A DNA stretch of 64,000 bases from Streptomyces sp. CC208A (GCF_030010625.1 NZ_JASCXN010000012.1:120888-184887); one strand, 5' to 3'. Shown: positions 46,590 through 56,227, numbered from the stretch's first letter. Numbers and translations: made by a program. The notes: a model not told the origin generated them from the letters alone.

Positions 46590-49262
46590 TCAGACCGGCT
46601 GCTGGACCATCCAGTGCCGGGGCTCTGTGTGGCGGACCCGCAGGAGGAACGCCAGGATTCCGGCGGAGCCGTCGCTCCAGCCCGTCGAGACGTCCCCGTA
46701 CTCGTTGGGGAAGACGACGTGGCCGCCGCGGCGGGCCCCTTCGGCGACGACGAGACGGGCCAGGGCCTCGGCCTCCGCGCGAGGGACGGGATCACCCGTC
46801 GCCGCGGCCAGGTCGAGGAGGAAGTCGCCGTTGCCCGCCAGGCCGTGGCACTGGGTGAGCGGGGCGCGGGAGGCCCGCTCCACCACGGCCCGGGCCGCGC
46901 GCCGGGCGAGCTCGCCGTACCGGTCGTCGCCGGTCGCCCGCCACAGCCGGACCAGGAACGAGCCGATGCCGGCGGAGCCGTGGCACCAGTACGGAGCCGT
47001 GGGCACGTCCCCGGCCTGTGCCGGCCACTGCGCCGCCCCGCCCACGTCCACGGCGTGGGCCACCAGCAGCTCGCCCGCCGCCACGGCCAGCTCCCGGTCC
47101 TCCCGGCGGCCCGTGACGGAGGCGGCCGCGAGGAGGAAGCAGCCGATGCCGGACGCGCCGTGCGCGAACCCGAGGTACCGCTTGCCCGCCTCCTCCGCGA
47201 CGGCCTCCGCCGGCACCGGCCAGCTCGCCCCGGCCTCCTCGCGCCGGGCGGCGGCGGCCAGCCGGTCGGCCGCTTCGGCGACCAGCCGGGCGAGGCGCGG
47301 ATCGCCGGTGCGCCGCCACAGGTGGACGGCCGCGAGCCCGCCGCCCGCCGTGCCGTGGGTGATGTCATGGCTCGGCGTCGGCTCCTGCGGAGCCAGCGCC
47401 AGGGCCAGCGCGTGGTCCGTCAGAGCCTCGTCTCCGACGGCGCGCCCGGCCTCGTACAGCGCCCACGCGGTGCCCCGGGCGCCGAAGTGCAGGCCGGGAC
47501 GGGCGGAGCGGAGGTCGGTGCGGTCGGCGATCCAGCGGCCCGCCGCGGACAGCACCCCCGGCAGACGGGGATCGCCGGTGAGCTCGAAGTACCGCGTCAG
47601 CACCGCCAGGACGCCGGCCGCGCCCTGCTGCACGGTGCAGGGGTCGGTCTCGCCGGCCGCCGTGGAGACGGGCCACAGCCGCCGGTCGTCGCCGGGAGTC
47701 ATCGTGTCGACGAGGTGCCGCACGATCCCGGCCACCGTGCCCTCGATCGCCTCGTACGGATCCTTGTACGGGCTCTCGCGTCGCGCCGCCCCCCTCCGCA
47801 GGAGCGCCCGCCGGGCCCTGGCCGGATCCCAGCGCTCGGCCGGATCGTCCCGCATCAGCCCGAGGATCAGCTCCCGCATGCCGTCCGGGAGCCGTACCGA
47901 GGCGGAGCAGGCGGCCAGCCACGCGGCGAGCCGCTCCTGCGCGGGCCGGTCCGCCGGCTCTTCGGCCAGCAGGTTCGGCACCTTGCCCATCAGGACGAAA
48001 CACACCGTGGCACCGAGGCTGTAGTAGTCGGCCGTCGGGGAGACCGGCGCGTCCGCCAGGCGCTCGGGGGCGCTGAAACCGGGCGTCCCCACCCGCGTCG
48101 GGAGCGGGGCGTCCTCGGCCAGGACGGCGAGCTCCAGGTCGATCAGGCGCAGCTCCCCGTCCGGCCGGACCATCACGTTGCCGGGCGTGAAGTCCCGCAG
48201 CACACAGCCCCGGGCGTGGGCGTCCGCCACCAGGTCCACGAGGCGCGCGACCTGGGCCGTCACCTCGGCCTGGTACCGCTCGCCGCCGACGTCCCGGAAA
48301 CGCTCGGCGACCCAGGTGCGCAACGGGACGCCCGGCACCTCCTCCTGGGCCAGGAACAGGTGCCCGCCGTGCTCGAACAGCGCGAGCGGCTCCGGCGCGA
48401 GCCCCGTCCCCCTCAGCTTCTCCAGCGTCCGGGCCTCTGCGCGCAGCCAGTCGCGGACGTCACCCCCGGAGGCGTCGGCCTCCACGTGGGGCCGGGTCTC
48501 CTTGATGACGACCGGCGCGCCGGTGCGCACCTCGCTGCCCCGGTAGACCCCGCCCTTGTTGGTGTGCCGGATCGCCTCCCGCACCGCGAACCGGCCGCCG
48601 AGCACCACCGGACGGCTCTCCGCCTCCGCCGGGCGCGCCGCGCCCGGCGGAGGGGCGGGGAACGGGCTGACCGCCCACGGCGGCGGCTCGTACCGCCCGG
48701 TCCGCCGGTCCTCCACGGGATTGCCGTCGGGGTCCTCGATGTACCACACGAGGAGGCCGTCGGCCGACAGCCGCCGGCGGCCGACGAAGGCGCCGTACCG
48801 GTAGTGCACCAGGCTGTTCACGGCGTACGGCTGGTCGGACAGGATCCGGGGACCGGCCAGCCCCGCCGTCGCCCGGTGCAGCTCCCCGGCGAGCCGGGCC
48901 GCGTCGGCGTCGGAACGCGGATAGACGGTGAGGAACTTGCCGGAGCTTCCCCGGGGCGTCGCACGGGAGTTGAGGGCGCTCACCCCCTCCGGAGACCGCG
49001 CGAACTTGAACCCCGACGCGTCCCGCAGCAGCACCTCCAGGGCCTTCGCGAGGACCGCGGGCGCGGAGGCGGCCGTCGCCGACAGGTGCAGTTTCCAGCC
49101 CTGCCGGCGCTGCTCCCCGGACCGCGGCGCCACCCGGCACCACAGGTCGTCAGAGCCGGTCGTCCAGCGCCCGCCCGTGCCCGTGGCGTGCAGCGCCCGA
49201 TGGAGGAGGTCTTCCAGAACGGATTCGGCTTCCGGTACGGATTCGGTGGCGTGGCTCGTCAT
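46590..49262 (-). CDS. venL: Class IV lanthionine synthetase LanL
   Basis: An 890-aa three-domain enzyme. Residues 1-210 are the lyase domain that eliminates phosphate, 225-500 a Ser/Thr kinase fold (GGRFAVREAIRHTNKGGVYRG, LRDFTPGNVMV, ELRLIDLELAV), and 520-885 a LanC-like cyclase. The cyclase keeps zinc ligands (PYWCHGSAGIGSF, TQCHGLAGNGDF) and HGTAGGG, which makes it class IV rather than class III LanKC. Phosphorylates, dehydrates and cyclises the precursor. ATG 49268 is an equally good alternative start. Confidence 0.92.
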   Translation of the reverse strand: MTSHATESVPEAESVLEDLLHRALHATGTGGRWTTGSDDLWCRVAPRSGEQRRQGWKLHLSATAASAPAVLAKALEVLLRDASGFKFARSPEGVSALNSRATPRGSSGKFLTVYPRSDADAARLAGELHRATAGLAGPRILSDQPYAVNSLVHYRYGAFVGRRRLSADGLLVWYIEDPDGNPVEDRRTGRYEPPPWAVSPFPAPPPGAARPAEAESRPVVLGGRFAVREAIRHTNKGGVYRGSEVRTGAPVVIKETRPHVEADASGGDVRDWLRAEARTLEKLRGTGLAPEPLALFEHGGHLFLAQEEVPGVPLRTWVAERFRDVGGERYQAEVTAQVARLVDLVADAHARGCVLRDFTPGNVMVRPDGELRLIDLELAVLAEDAPLPTRVGTPGFSAPERLADAPVSPTADYYSLGATVCFVLMGKVPNLLAEEPADRPAQERLAAWLAACSASVRLPDGMRELILGLMRDDPAERWDPARARRALLRRGAARRESPYKDPYEAIEGTVAGIVRHLVDTMTPGDDRRLWPVSTAAGETDPCTVQQGAAGVLAVLTRYFELTGDPRLPGVLSAAGRWIADRTDLRSARPGLHFGARGTAWALYEAGRAVGDEALTDHALALALAPQEPTPSHDITHGTAGGGLAAVHLWRRTGDPRLARLVAEAADRLAAAARREEAGASWPVPAEAVAEEAGKRYLGFAHGASGIGCFLLAAASVTGRREDRELAVAAGELLVAHAVDVGGAAQWPAQAGDVPTAPYWCHGSAGIGSFLVRLWRATGDDRYGELARRAARAVVERASRAPLTQCHGLAGNGDFLLDLAAATGDPVPRAEAEALARLVVAEGARRGGHVVFPNEYGDVSTGWSDGSAGILAFLLRVRHTEPRHWMVQQPV

Positions 49263-49481
49263 GCCCATCCCTCTCAACGGCGAGAACCGCTGGCGGGGAA
49301 CGTGCCCGGCGCACCTGCCGCCCCCACATACCGGGGGCCGGATTCACCGGATGCGGCGAGCGCGCGCCGCGGTTGTCCCACCGTGAGGTGCGCCCAGCGC
49401 GGAAAGGCGCACGGTGGCTCGCCCAGGGGCGTCAACGGCCGTGCGCGAAAGGGGAATCGGTGCTCCTCCACCGTGGACCGC

Positions 49482-49506
49482 TTGACCTTGACACGGTGAC
49501 AAGCCT
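49482..49506 (+). promoter_or_regulatory. MerR-type operator-promoter
   Basis: TTGACC (49482) is followed by ACCTTGACACGGTGACAAGC (49485-49504), an imperfect dyad (CCTTG-ACACGGTGA-CAAGC) in the layout of MerR-activated promoters with a long spacer, 30 bases before the HEAT gene. The MerR protein encoded two genes on is the natural candidate regulator. Confidence 0.55.
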
Positions 49507-49534
49507 TTGACTGCCTGCCGAGGAGGTGGTCCCG

Positions 49535-50206
49535 ATGACCATGACACAGCAGGACGCGGACGTCCGGCGGGCGCTCCGGGCGCTGGAGGACGAGCGCGCG
49601 TCGGTGCGGCTGCGGACCGCTCTGGCGGTCGGCACGGCGCCCGACCCGCGCTTCGCCGCCGCGCTCGTCGAACGGTGCGCCGTCGAGCCCGAGTTCTTCG
49701 TACGCGACATGCTGACCTGGGCCCTGACCCGTCACCCCGTCGACCTGACGCTCCCCCCGCTGCTGGGCGAGCTCCGCTCGGAGCGGGCGCGGGCGCGGAG
49801 CCAGGCCCTGCACACGCTGTCCAAGATCGGTGACCGGCGGGCGTGGCCGGCGATCACGCGCGGGCACCTGACCGACGCCGACGACGAGGTGGCACGGGCG
49901 GCCTGGCGGGCGGCGGTGCTCCTCGTCCCGGACGGCGAGGAGCCGGCGCTGGCCGCGGTGCTGGCCACCCGGCTGGGGCGCGGCGGACAGGAGACGCAGC
50001 TGAGCCTCAGCCGGGCGCTGATCGCGCTCGGCGACGTGATCCTGCCGCTCCTGGGCACCGCGGCGACGGCCCCAGAGCCGCACGTGCGCGCCCACGCGCT
50101 CGCCACCCGGCGGCTCCTGCGCGACCCCGACACCGGATTCGCGTACGCGATCGAGGAGGCGAAGCGCGTCGTGGCGCTCGGCGGGTCCGCGTCGAAGGGA
50201 CACTGA
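49535..50206 (+). CDS. HEAT-repeat protein
   Basis: A 223-aa all-helical protein with about five HEAT units (VRLRTALAVGTAPDPRFAAALVERC; ARARSQALHTLSKIGDRRAWPAI; VARAAWRAAVLLVPDGEEPALAAVL; QLSLSRALIALGDVILPLLG). Such scaffolds bind proteins or nucleic acid. ATG 49535 has AGGAGG nine bases upstream. Linked to the downstream MerR-HEAT gene. Confidence 0.87.
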   Translation: MTMTQQDADVRRALRALEDERASVRLRTALAVGTAPDPRFAAALVERCAVEPEFFVRDMLTWALTRHPVDLTLPPLLGELRSERARARSQALHTLSKIGDRRAWPAITRGHLTDADDEVARAAWRAAVLLVPDGEEPALAAVLATRLGRGGQETQLSLSRALIALGDVILPLLGTAATAPEPHVRAHALATRRLLRDPDTGFAYAIEEAKRVVALGGSASKGH

Positions 50207-50236
50207 GGCGTATGGACCGGAGGGACACTGAGGCGT
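50197..50236. repeat. 24-base tandem duplication across gene junction
   Basis: AGGGACACTGAGGCGT occurs at about 50197 and again 24 bases on. The first copy contains the stop of the HEAT gene and the second supplies the ribosome-binding region and start of the MerR gene. Confidence 0.65.
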
Positions 50237-51248
50237 GTTGATCGGTGAGGTGGCACGCCGCTCCGGCGTCAGTGCCCGCATGCTCAGGCACTACGAGTCG
50301 CTCGGCCTGGTGCGGCCCTCGGGCCGCACCGGATCCGGCTACCGGGAGTACCGCGACGAGGACATCCGGCGGATCTTCCACATCGAGAGCCTCCGCTCGC
50401 TGGGGCTGTCGCTGCGGGAGGTCGCCCGCGCCCTCGACGACCCCGGCTTCACCCCCGCGCAGCTCGTCGGCGAGCTCGTCGACCAGACCCGCGCCCGCAT
50501 CGCGGCGGAGACCGAACTGCTCACGCGCCTGAGCCGCATCGACGCCGCCGGGCCCGCGAGCTGGGACGACGCCCTCCAGGTCGTCGCGCTCCTCCAGGCG
50601 CTCGGGTCGACGAGCAAGGACGTCCGCCAGCGCGCCGCCCTCTCCTCGGCCTCCTCGGCCGACGAGGTCCCCGTACCGGTGGAGGCTCTGGTCGAGGCGG
50701 TCCTCGGCGAGACCGAGCCCAATGTCGCCGGGGCCCTGCGGTGGGCCCTCGCCCGCTCCGGCGACGGCGGCTCCGGCCTCCTCGCCCGGGCCCTCGACTC
50801 CCCGACGGCCGCGGTGCGCGAACGGGCCGTCCGGACCCTCGCCGAACTCCCCGGCGACGAGGCGGTCTCCCGGCTCCGCGACGCCCTCGCCCACCCCGAC
50901 CCCGTGGTGCGCGGCCAGGCGGCCCTGGCCCTCGGCGGCCGCGGAGAGCCCGGCGCGGTCCCGGAACTCGTCGAGATGGTCGTGGACGGCAGGAACGACA
51001 CCGACGCGGCCGATGCCCTCGGCGTCCTGGCCGCTGACGCCGGCACGGCGGACGGGATCGCGGCCGGGCTCGTCGCCCGCCTCGCCGATCCGGCCACCGC
51101 GCCCCCCGCCCGGGGCCGTCTCACCCAGGCGCTCGCCGACATCCCCGGCCCCCTCGCCTCCCGCGCCCTCGCGGACCTGACGCACGACGGGGACAGCGCC
51201 GTGGCCCTGACGGCGACCTACCTCAGCCGCCTCCGCGGCACTCCCTGA
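50235..51248 (+). CDS. MerR-family regulator with HEAT repeats
   Basis: A 337-aa regulator. Residues 1-105 are MerR (LIGEVARRSGVSARMLRHYESLGLVRPSGRTGSGYREY, IESLRSLGLSLREVARAL); residues 145-335 are HEAT repeats (RWALARSGDGGSGLLARALDSPTAAVRERAVRTLAELPGD and following). It fuses in one chain what the upstream gene encodes alone, suggesting the two HEAT arrays interact. GTG 50235 is the start. Confidence 0.88.
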   Translation: MLIGEVARRSGVSARMLRHYESLGLVRPSGRTGSGYREYRDEDIRRIFHIESLRSLGLSLREVARALDDPGFTPAQLVGELVDQTRARIAAETELLTRLSRIDAAGPASWDDALQVVALLQALGSTSKDVRQRAALSSASSADEVPVPVEALVEAVLGETEPNVAGALRWALARSGDGGSGLLARALDSPTAAVRERAVRTLAELPGDEAVSRLRDALAHPDPVVRGQAALALGGRGEPGAVPELVEMVVDGRNDTDAADALGVLAADAGTADGIAAGLVARLADPATAPPARGRLTQALADIPGPLASRALADLTHDGDSAVALTATYLSRLRGTP

Positions 51249-51293
51249 ACCGCCCTCCCCCTCTGTCGGCCGGAAGGGGAGGGCGGCAGTGCG

Positions 51294-53348
51294 TCAGTAC
51301 GTCAGGATGCCGGGGTCCGTCACGCCCTCCGCGCCCGTCTCCACGTGCCCGGCCAGGCGGCGCACGTAGTCGGCGTGGGCGGGGGACGTGATCGTGACGT
51401 CGTACCACCTGCCGGAGGCCGACAGGGGCACGGTGTGGGTGACGGTCGCGCCCTGGGCCACGGTCAGCGTCTGCTCGGTGCCGGTGTAGGCGTGGGCGAC
51501 GGTCACCGTCGTCGTCGGACCCGCGTTGGTGAGGACGAGGTCCAGGTCGCCCGTGGCGGCGTCGTGGCGGGCGGTGACCTCGGGGACGGCGGTCTTCCCG
51601 GGGGAGCGGAAGCGGCGCAGGAAGCCGTTGGGGCCGTGCACGGTGAGGTCGGTGGTGCCCTTGGAGTACCGGGTGTTCCAGGTGTCCGCGATCGAGGTGC
51701 CGGCCTCCGTCGTGTACGTCCAGGGCGCGTCCGTGCGGTTCGCCGAGGTCACGTAGAACTGGGCGCCCGCGGCCGGGCCGCCGCTGAAGGTGAGGCGGAA
51801 GGTGCCGGCCGAGGTGTCGGCGCGACCGTCCACGTACGGCGCGTACTTCAGCGGGCGGGTGGGCTTGGCGCCGGGCTCCTGACGGGGCATCGAGCCGACC
51901 GCCGGCGCGGTGGCGAGGAAGTCGGGGTGCCGGTCGCGGTCCGGCGGGTGGTAGCCGGCCGTGGGCGGCAGTGCGACCGGCCGCGGCTCGGAGCGGGTGA
52001 AGTCGAAGGCCGAGGTCAGGTCGCCGCAGACGGCCCGCCGCCAGGGCGAGATCTGTGGCTCCTGGACCCCGAAGCGGCGCTCGATGAACCGGATCACCGA
52101 GGTGTGGTCGAAGGTCTCGGAGCAGGTGTAACCGCCGGTGGACCAGGGGGAGACGACGAGCATGGGGACGCGGGGGCCGAGGCCGTAGGGACCGGCGACG
52201 TAACCGGTCTTCCCGGGGAAGTGGTCGAGCGTGGTGGGGGTCGTGGAGAGGCCCTGCGCGGCCGAGGCGGGGACGTACGGCGGGACGACGTGGTCGAAGA
52301 AGCCGTCGTTCTCGTCGTACATGATGAACAGCGCCGTACGGGCCCACACGTCCGGGTTCGAGGTGAGCGCGTCCAGGACCTGCGCGATGTACCAGGCGCC
52401 GTAGTTCGAAGGCCAGTTGGAGTGCTCCGTGAACGCCTCGGGTGCGGCGATCCAGGAGACCTGCGGCAGCCGGCCGGCCTGCACGTCGGCGCGGAGGATG
52501 TCGAAGAAGCCGTCGCCCGCCTTGGCGTTCGTGCCCGTGCGGGCCTTGTCGTACAGCGGGGTGCCGGGCTGGGCGTTGCGGTAGGTGTTGAAGTAGAGGA
52601 GGGAGTTGTCGCCGTAGTTGCCGCGGTAGGCGTCGTTGATCCAGCCCCAGTGGCCGGCCGCGTTCAGGCCGTCGCCGATGTCCTGGTAGATCTTCCAGGA
52701 GATCCCGGCCGCCTCCAGGCGCTCGGGGTACGTCTTCCAGCCGTAGCCCGCCTCGGCGTTGTTGAGGACCGGGCCGCCGCCCGTGCCGTCGTTGCCGGTG
52801 TGGCCGGACCACAGGTAGTAGCGGTTCGGGTCGGTCGCGCCGATGAACGAGCAGTGGTAGGCGTCGCAGATCGTGAAGGCGTCGGCGAGCGCGTAGTGGA
52901 ACGGGATGTCCTCGCGGGTGAGGTGGGCCATGGTGGCCTTGGTCTTGGCCGGTATCCACTGGTCGTAGCGGCCCTTGGCGAACGCCTTCTGGCCGCCCGC
53001 CCAGTCGTGGTTGAGCCCCTGGAGGAACTCCATGCCGAGCTTCGCGCTCTCGGGCCGGAAGGGGAGGGTCTCGGTCCTGCCGTCGGACTGGTGCCAGACG
53101 GGCTTGCCGCTGGGCAGCGTGACCGGACGCGGGTCGCCGAAGCCCCGGACGCCCTTCATCGACCCGAAGTAGTGGTCGAAGGAACGATTCTCCTGCATGA
53201 GGACGACGATGTGCTCGACGTCCTGGAGGGTGCCGGTGGCACCCTGGGCGGGAATGGCGGCGGCGCGGGCGATGGACGCGGACAGCGCGCTGAAGGCGAC
53301 GGTGCCGCCGGCGAGCTGAAGGAAGCGGCGGCGATCGAGATCGGCCAT
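51294..53348 (-). CDS. Phosphocholine-type phospholipase C
   Basis: A 684-aa Tat-exported phosphoesterase. RRRFLQLAGGTVAFS is a twin-arginine signal (residues 6-35). HIVVLMQENRSFDHYFGSMKGVRGF carries the catalytic segment, followed by PFHYALADAFTICDAYHCSFIGATDPNR, DENDGFFDHV and HTSVIRFIERRFGV, all family landmarks, and two C-terminal DUF756-like beta domains (APWTYTTEAGTSIADTW). It hydrolyses phosphatidylcholine-type lipids outside the cell. ATG 53348 is chosen. Confidence 0.93.
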   Translation of the reverse strand: MADLDRRRFLQLAGGTVAFSALSASIARAAAIPAQGATGTLQDVEHIVVLMQENRSFDHYFGSMKGVRGFGDPRPVTLPSGKPVWHQSDGRTETLPFRPESAKLGMEFLQGLNHDWAGGQKAFAKGRYDQWIPAKTKATMAHLTREDIPFHYALADAFTICDAYHCSFIGATDPNRYYLWSGHTGNDGTGGGPVLNNAEAGYGWKTYPERLEAAGISWKIYQDIGDGLNAAGHWGWINDAYRGNYGDNSLLYFNTYRNAQPGTPLYDKARTGTNAKAGDGFFDILRADVQAGRLPQVSWIAAPEAFTEHSNWPSNYGAWYIAQVLDALTSNPDVWARTALFIMYDENDGFFDHVVPPYVPASAAQGLSTTPTTLDHFPGKTGYVAGPYGLGPRVPMLVVSPWSTGGYTCSETFDHTSVIRFIERRFGVQEPQISPWRRAVCGDLTSAFDFTRSEPRPVALPPTAGYHPPDRDRHPDFLATAPAVGSMPRQEPGAKPTRPLKYAPYVDGRADTSAGTFRLTFSGGPAAGAQFYVTSANRTDAPWTYTTEAGTSIADTWNTRYSKGTTDLTVHGPNGFLRRFRSPGKTAVPEVTARHDAATGDLDLVLTNAGPTTTVTVAHAYTGTEQTLTVAQGATVTHTVPLSASGRWYDVTITSPAHADYVRRLAGHVETGAEGVTDPGILTY

Positions 53349-53644
53349 GAGGGAGCGGTCCTCCGGAAGGCGAGGGAACGGGGAGACGGAACCGGACGGC
53401 GGTCGGAGACCGGTGCGGAGCGCCCCAAGAAGAGCGCCCGGGAGCCACCGCCCCACGACCGTCCCGTGACTTCCCGCTGTACACCCGGCGAAATCCCCCG
53501 CGCCGCCCCCGTATCCAGCCGCTCACGACCGGTCGCGGGCGCGCCGACCGGACGGCGCCGACACGGCGGACGTTCCCGGACGGCCGACCGTCCTCGTAGC
53601 CGCGGGGGCCCTGCCCCTTACACCGTCGCCGGAGCACGCCGACA

Positions 53645-53658
53645 GGGCCTGTCGGCCC
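53645..53658. promoter_or_regulatory. GGGCC-N4-GGCCC dyad upstream of flavohemoprotein
   Basis: GGGCCTGTCGGCCC lies about 150 bases before the flavohemoprotein gene, in the 460-base gap to the divergent phospholipase gene, which holds no other gene I can support. Same type as the dyads near 55.64 and 56.2 kb. Confidence 0.4.
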
Positions 53659-53812
53659 TCGTCCCGTGGGGCCGGACGGCGATTGCGTGACGGTGCCACA
53701 CTGACGCGCGCCCCGTTCGTGATCTTGACGGCCGCCGGTACGGGCGAAGAACCGCGTGCGGCGGGGCGGGTGAGGCGCAGGACGCAGGGAGGACGACGTG
53801 GAGGGGTGGCCG

Positions 53813-55201
53813 ATGACGACCGCGGACCGGACGGAGCCGGGGGACACGCGGCAGGGGACGGAGCACCGGAGGCCGGGAGCCGCGGGAGGCGGAGGCCGCG
53901 ACGAGTACCACGCGCTCCTCGCCCGGCAGGACGCGATGCGGCTGCGACAGCGCCTGCTCGCCCCGGCCGGCCCCCTTCTGACGGCATCGGGACCTTCCAG
54001 CTCCGGGCCGCGCCCGGCCCGGGGGACGCCGTACTCCTACGACGGGCTCCGGGACCAGAAGACGATCCGGCGGCACCTGCCGCTGGTGACGCCCTTCGAC
54101 GAGCTCATCACCCACCTCTACCGGGCGATGTTCCAGCAACATCCGTACCTCCGGAGGCTCTTCCCCGACTCGATGGACTTCCAGCGGGTGCACCTGGAGC
54201 GCGCCTTCTGGTACCTCATCGAGAACCTGGACCGGCCCGACGAGGTGGCCGGGTTCTGCGCCAGGCTCGGCCGCGACCACCGGAAGCTCGGCGTCCGGCC
54301 CGTGCACTTCGAGGTGTTCGAGGCGGCGCTCGCCGAAGGGCTCCGCCGCACCGCCGGCCCGGCATGGGTCCCGGAGCTGGAGGAGGCGTGGCTCCGCATG
54401 GTGCGGTTCGCCGTCGCCGCCATGGTCGAAGGCGCCGACGGGGCCGTCGGCGAACCCGTCTCCTGGAACGCGACGGTGACCGGCCACCAGCTGCGCCGCC
54501 CCGACGTCGCCGTCCTCCGGGTCCGTACCGCCGAACCCTTCCCGTACCGCGCCGGCCAGTACACGAGCATCGAGTCACCGAGGCTCCCGCACGCCTGGCG
54601 GCCGTACTCGATCGCCTGCGCGCCCCGCGCCGACGGCGAACTGGAGTTCCACGTCCGCCGGACCGGCTCCGGCGGCCTCAGCGACGTCCTCGTGACGCGT
54701 ACCGGCGTCGGCGACACACTGCGCCTCGGACCCGCCCAGGGGACCACCACCCTGGACGCCGACCCGGGACAGGAGGGGACACCGGACGTGCTGCTCGTCG
54801 CCGGAGGCACGGGCTGGGCCACGGCCAAGGCGCTCCTGGAGGAACTGGCCGCCCGCCGCCCGCGGGGCCGCACCGCCCACCTCTTCCTCGGCGCCCGGAC
54901 CCTGGACGACCTGTACGACACGGCCGCCGTCGCGGAACTGGAGCGGCAACGCCCCTGGCTCCGCGTCGTCCCGGTCATCGGTGACGGGGACTCGGGAGAC
55001 GGGCCCGCCTCGGTGGCCGACGCGGTGGTCCGGCACGGCGACTGGTCCGACCACCTCGCCTTCGTGAGCGGCCCGCCCGCCATGGTCACCACCACCCTGG
55101 ACCGGCTGACCGGGGCCGGCCTGCCCCCGGGACGCCTGAGGTACGACCCCGTCGGCGGCACCGTGCCCCTCGCGCGGGGCGCGGCGGCACGGGTCCGGTG
55201 A
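53813..55201 (+). CDS. Flavohemoprotein-like globin reductase
   Basis: A 462-aa protein. Residues 60-190 are a globin (LVTPFDELITHLYRAMFQQHPYLRRLF, with proximal His in CARLGRDHRKLGVRP); residues 215-310 bind FAD (WRPYSIACAPRADGELEFHVRR, RxYS), and 320-455 NAD (VLLVAGGTGWATAKALLEEL, FVSGPPAMVTTTLD). Flavohemoglobins oxidise nitric oxide to nitrate. The N-terminal 50 residues are a disordered extension. GTG 53798 is an alternative start. Confidence 0.9.
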   Translation: MTTADRTEPGDTRQGTEHRRPGAAGGGGRDEYHALLARQDAMRLRQRLLAPAGPLLTASGPSSSGPRPARGTPYSYDGLRDQKTIRRHLPLVTPFDELITHLYRAMFQQHPYLRRLFPDSMDFQRVHLERAFWYLIENLDRPDEVAGFCARLGRDHRKLGVRPVHFEVFEAALAEGLRRTAGPAWVPELEEAWLRMVRFAVAAMVEGADGAVGEPVSWNATVTGHQLRRPDVAVLRVRTAEPFPYRAGQYTSIESPRLPHAWRPYSIACAPRADGELEFHVRRTGSGGLSDVLVTRTGVGDTLRLGPAQGTTTLDADPGQEGTPDVLLVAGGTGWATAKALLEELAARRPRGRTAHLFLGARTLDDLYDTAAVAELERQRPWLRVVPVIGDGDSGDGPASVADAVVRHGDWSDHLAFVSGPPAMVTTTLDRLTGAGLPPGRLRYDPVGGTVPLARGAAARVR

Positions 55202-55633
55202 TCGGTCCGCGACGACCGGGTCCGGCCGGATACGGATGACCTGTTCCCTCTGCCGGCTGCCGACCGGTCCACGGCCGGACCACCGCCGCGTGACGGGCCA
55301 CCTGCTCGGGGACCGGTGACCACCCCGCTCCACTCGAGCCGGGTGCCGGTGCCGATCTCGTGGGCCTCGTACGCCATGACGCGCCCGCGCGTGCCCGCCC
55401 GCCGGGCATGGCGGGCGAGCCGCGCCCTTGGAGGGCGGGCGCGGTGCCTTCTTGGAAGGCTGGTGGGGAAGCGCTCTGGACGTGCGGCGGAAGGGACTTC
55501 GACCCCGGCCTCGCACCGATCCGCGGCCCGGGTGCGCCGACCGCGGTCCGGTCCAGGGGACGGCGGGACCGGGCGGAGAGCCCGGCGCCCCGGGTCGCGG
55601 AGGCATTCGACCAAGGGCCGCCCCACCCCGACA

Positions 55634-55669
55634 GGGCCGTTCGGCCCCCTGTCCCGGGACCGAAGGGCC
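55634..55669. promoter_or_regulatory. Paired GGGCC-type dyads (DosR/OsdR-like)
   Basis: GGGCCGTTCGGCCC (55634-55647) and GGGACCGAAGGGCC (55656-55669) lie nine bases apart. Both resemble the GGGAC/GGGCC half-sites of dormancy regulators of the DosR/OsdR class. Inference by likeness only. Confidence 0.45.
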
Positions 55670-56010
55670 TGGCGGCTGTGGGGCCGTACCGCTGCTCGCC
55701 CCGACTCGGCGCGGATTGACGGTGCGTCAGATCGTCGGGTGGCCGTCTCCGGCACGGAGACGCATGCTCCGCCGGTCTCCGGGGGCTGGTCCCGATCGGT
55801 CCGATGATCCACAGGAAGGGCGGGAAGCCGAGGCGGTGCACGGCCAGTCGAACGGTCTCGGCCGTCCGGCGGCGCGGCGCAGGCCCGGCTTTCCCCGCTC
55901 GCGGGGGACGCCGTCCGGACGCCGGCGGTGACGGCGGAGCCGCAGGCACGGGCCGCGAGGCCGGGAGCCGTACTCCCCGACCGCGCGCGGCTGATACGCC
56001 ATGCGCCACC

Positions 56011-56077
56011 CGCACCGCCGACCCCATCCGCACCGCCGACCCCATCCGCACCGCCGACCCCATCCGCCCCGCCGACC
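56011..56077. repeat. 18-base direct repeat, 3.7 copies
   Basis: CGCACCGCCGACCCCATC repeats three times perfectly (56011-56064) and partly a fourth time to 56077. Not a CRISPR: no spacers. Confidence 0.9.
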
Positions 56078-56178
56078 GACGCGACGACGCGCCGTCGCGT
56101 ACGGGCCCGTCCCTCGCCCTCCTGGCCGTCTCGCCCACCGCCCGCGCAGCGCAAGCGGCGTGCGGGAGCGCGCCGGAA

Positions 56179-56227
56179 GGGGCCCTTCGGCCCTGCTTCC
56201 GCGCCGTTTCCGGGGCCTCTTCGGCCC
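56179..56227. promoter_or_regulatory. Two GGGGCC..GGCCC dyads before ctaD
   Basis: GGGGCCCTTCGGCCC (56179-56193) and GGGGCCTCTTCGGCCC (56212-56227) are about 200-240 bases before the ctaD start and similar to the dyads at 55.64 and 53.65 kb. Confidence 0.45.

Noticed and set aside
46391..49262. Class III (LanKC) lanthipeptide cluster
   Set aside because: Cyclase keeps the Cys, Cys-His zinc ligands, which define class IV (LanL).
46347..49499. 1050-aa plus-strand open frame over the LanL gene
   Set aside because: Antisense to LanL and the precursor; only low-complexity Arg/Gly/Pro content.
56011..56077. CRISPR-like repeat
   Set aside because: Repeats are back to back with no spacers and no cas genes.
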